Of a stretch of 64,000 nucleotides of DNA, positions 63,672 through 64,000 are shown one piece after another. Numbering within the stretch: position 1 is the stretch's first letter; each line of letters starts with the position of its first letter. The notes beneath the pieces are model-generated. The model was not told the origin of the DNA. It saw only the letters and a list, made by a program, of their open reading frames with translations, and searched no databases. The DNA is taken from assembly GCF_003012735.1 (NCBI RefSeq), contig NZ_PXYI01000005.1:62001-126000 (forward strand). The letters run 5' to 3'. Source of the DNA: Allosphingosinicella deserti (GTDB lineage: Bacteria > Pseudomonadota > Alphaproteobacteria > Sphingomonadales > Sphingomonadaceae). Both the position numbers and the translations under genes were made by a program.

Positions 63672-64000
63672 GTTCGCTTTCGCGTCAGAAGAAAGGATCG
63701 GATTGAGCAGGCGGAGGTGGCGTCCGCCGCGTCCGTCTCGCCGAAGGGGAGCGGCCGGTGCGGGGCGCGGTCACGCGGCAGATAGGGACTGGCGTCGCAG
63801 GTGCAAAGATGCAGCAAGGAGAGTGGCTCTGGCGGAGCCGCTTGGCCACGTCGGACGCTCGGGCCAACCGCGTCCGCGTGGCATTCATGGGCTAGCCCGC
63901 CCGAGCCCTATATGGCTTATCATCTCTAGAAGGTCCCCTTCGTCCCGCCCAACGCACGGCCTGCCGACAGGGATGCAACCTTTCGCTGGATCCGCAGGGT
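63672..64000. other. Region upstream of the histidine kinase at the window end
   Basis: About 330 bp. It should hold the kinase promoter. A 67-codon open stretch at 63685-63888 (minus) is Arg/Pro-rich with no ribosome site. The last 90 nt are unassigned; a gene may start beyond the window. Confidence 0.4.

Noticed and set aside
60645-63785. A 1046-codon open stretch on the + strand opposite the histidine kinase gene
   Set aside because: It is antisense to a strongly supported kinase and has no recognisable domain; high GC lengthens antisense frames.

Overview
The window looks like chromosomal DNA of a GC-rich alphaproteobacterium, most likely a sphingomonad (Sphingomonadaceae). I infer this from the gene content: an UrcA-family protein, GH115 and GH92 glycosidases, a TamB end, DUF-type small stress proteins and an entericidin. 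Codon use is uniformly high-GC, and there are no tRNA or rRNA genes, CRISPR arrays, insertion sequences or phage genes. All calls were made by reading the sequence; no database search was run.

Left part (1-16 kb): the end of a TamB-like envelope protein; two c-di-GMP proteins (a PilZ protein and a membrane GGDEF-EAL-PilZ fusion); an M16 peptidase; the nitrogen pair glnB-glnA with a strong terminator; a GH115 alpha-glucuronidase behind a perfect LacI-type operator; a Tat-exported SDR; and envelope or hypothetical genes, including an unusual LysM-LysM-SleB-like-M15-like protein.

Middle (16-41 kb): lipoproteins and membrane proteins of unknown function; map; a CinA-like protein; a tightly overlapped biotin operon bioF-bioD-bioA; a HAD phosphatase and a 48-residue membrane microprotein; a thioesterase; a phosphoribosyltransferase; DUF4893; a CYTH-CHAD protein; phoU-phoB behind a Pho box; a GH92 mannosidase; a LysR/urcA divergent pair; then a stress and envelope group (dps, holin-like, DUF3618, entericidin, cupin) and a LysR-MFS pair.

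The most striking part is 41585-50500: ten consecutive genes on the minus strand, with 1-, 4- or 11-nt overlaps or short gaps, that look like one operon of unknown function. Seven of the ten products share a paralogous module: an N-terminal 'GxxVAxAQxALD' helix, a middle 'LGFTPTFYxF' strand pair, and often a 'YxYSAEGSSLxRTKLVPVPPP' tail. The module is joined to an OmpA-like domain, an Ig-like domain or PASTA-like domains. The first gene encodes what looks like five degenerate ribosomal L7/L12-C-terminal-like repeats, and the second a helical-repeat protein. No product has a recognisable Sec signal, although OmpA and PASTA domains normally act outside the cytoplasm. The operon is preceded by about 400 bp of conspicuously AT-richer DNA with inverted repeats. 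I regard it as the best candidate for an undescribed multi-protein system.

Right part (51-64 kb): a LysR/aldo-keto reductase divergent pair, an SDR, a DUF3060 protein with two compensating frameshifts, two exported hypotheticals, an ArsR-SRPBCC-DUF3237 operon with an operator over its start codon, a PQQ dehydrogenase with a cytochrome c domain, an IclR regulator, and a four-PAS hybrid histidine kinase with two receiver domains.
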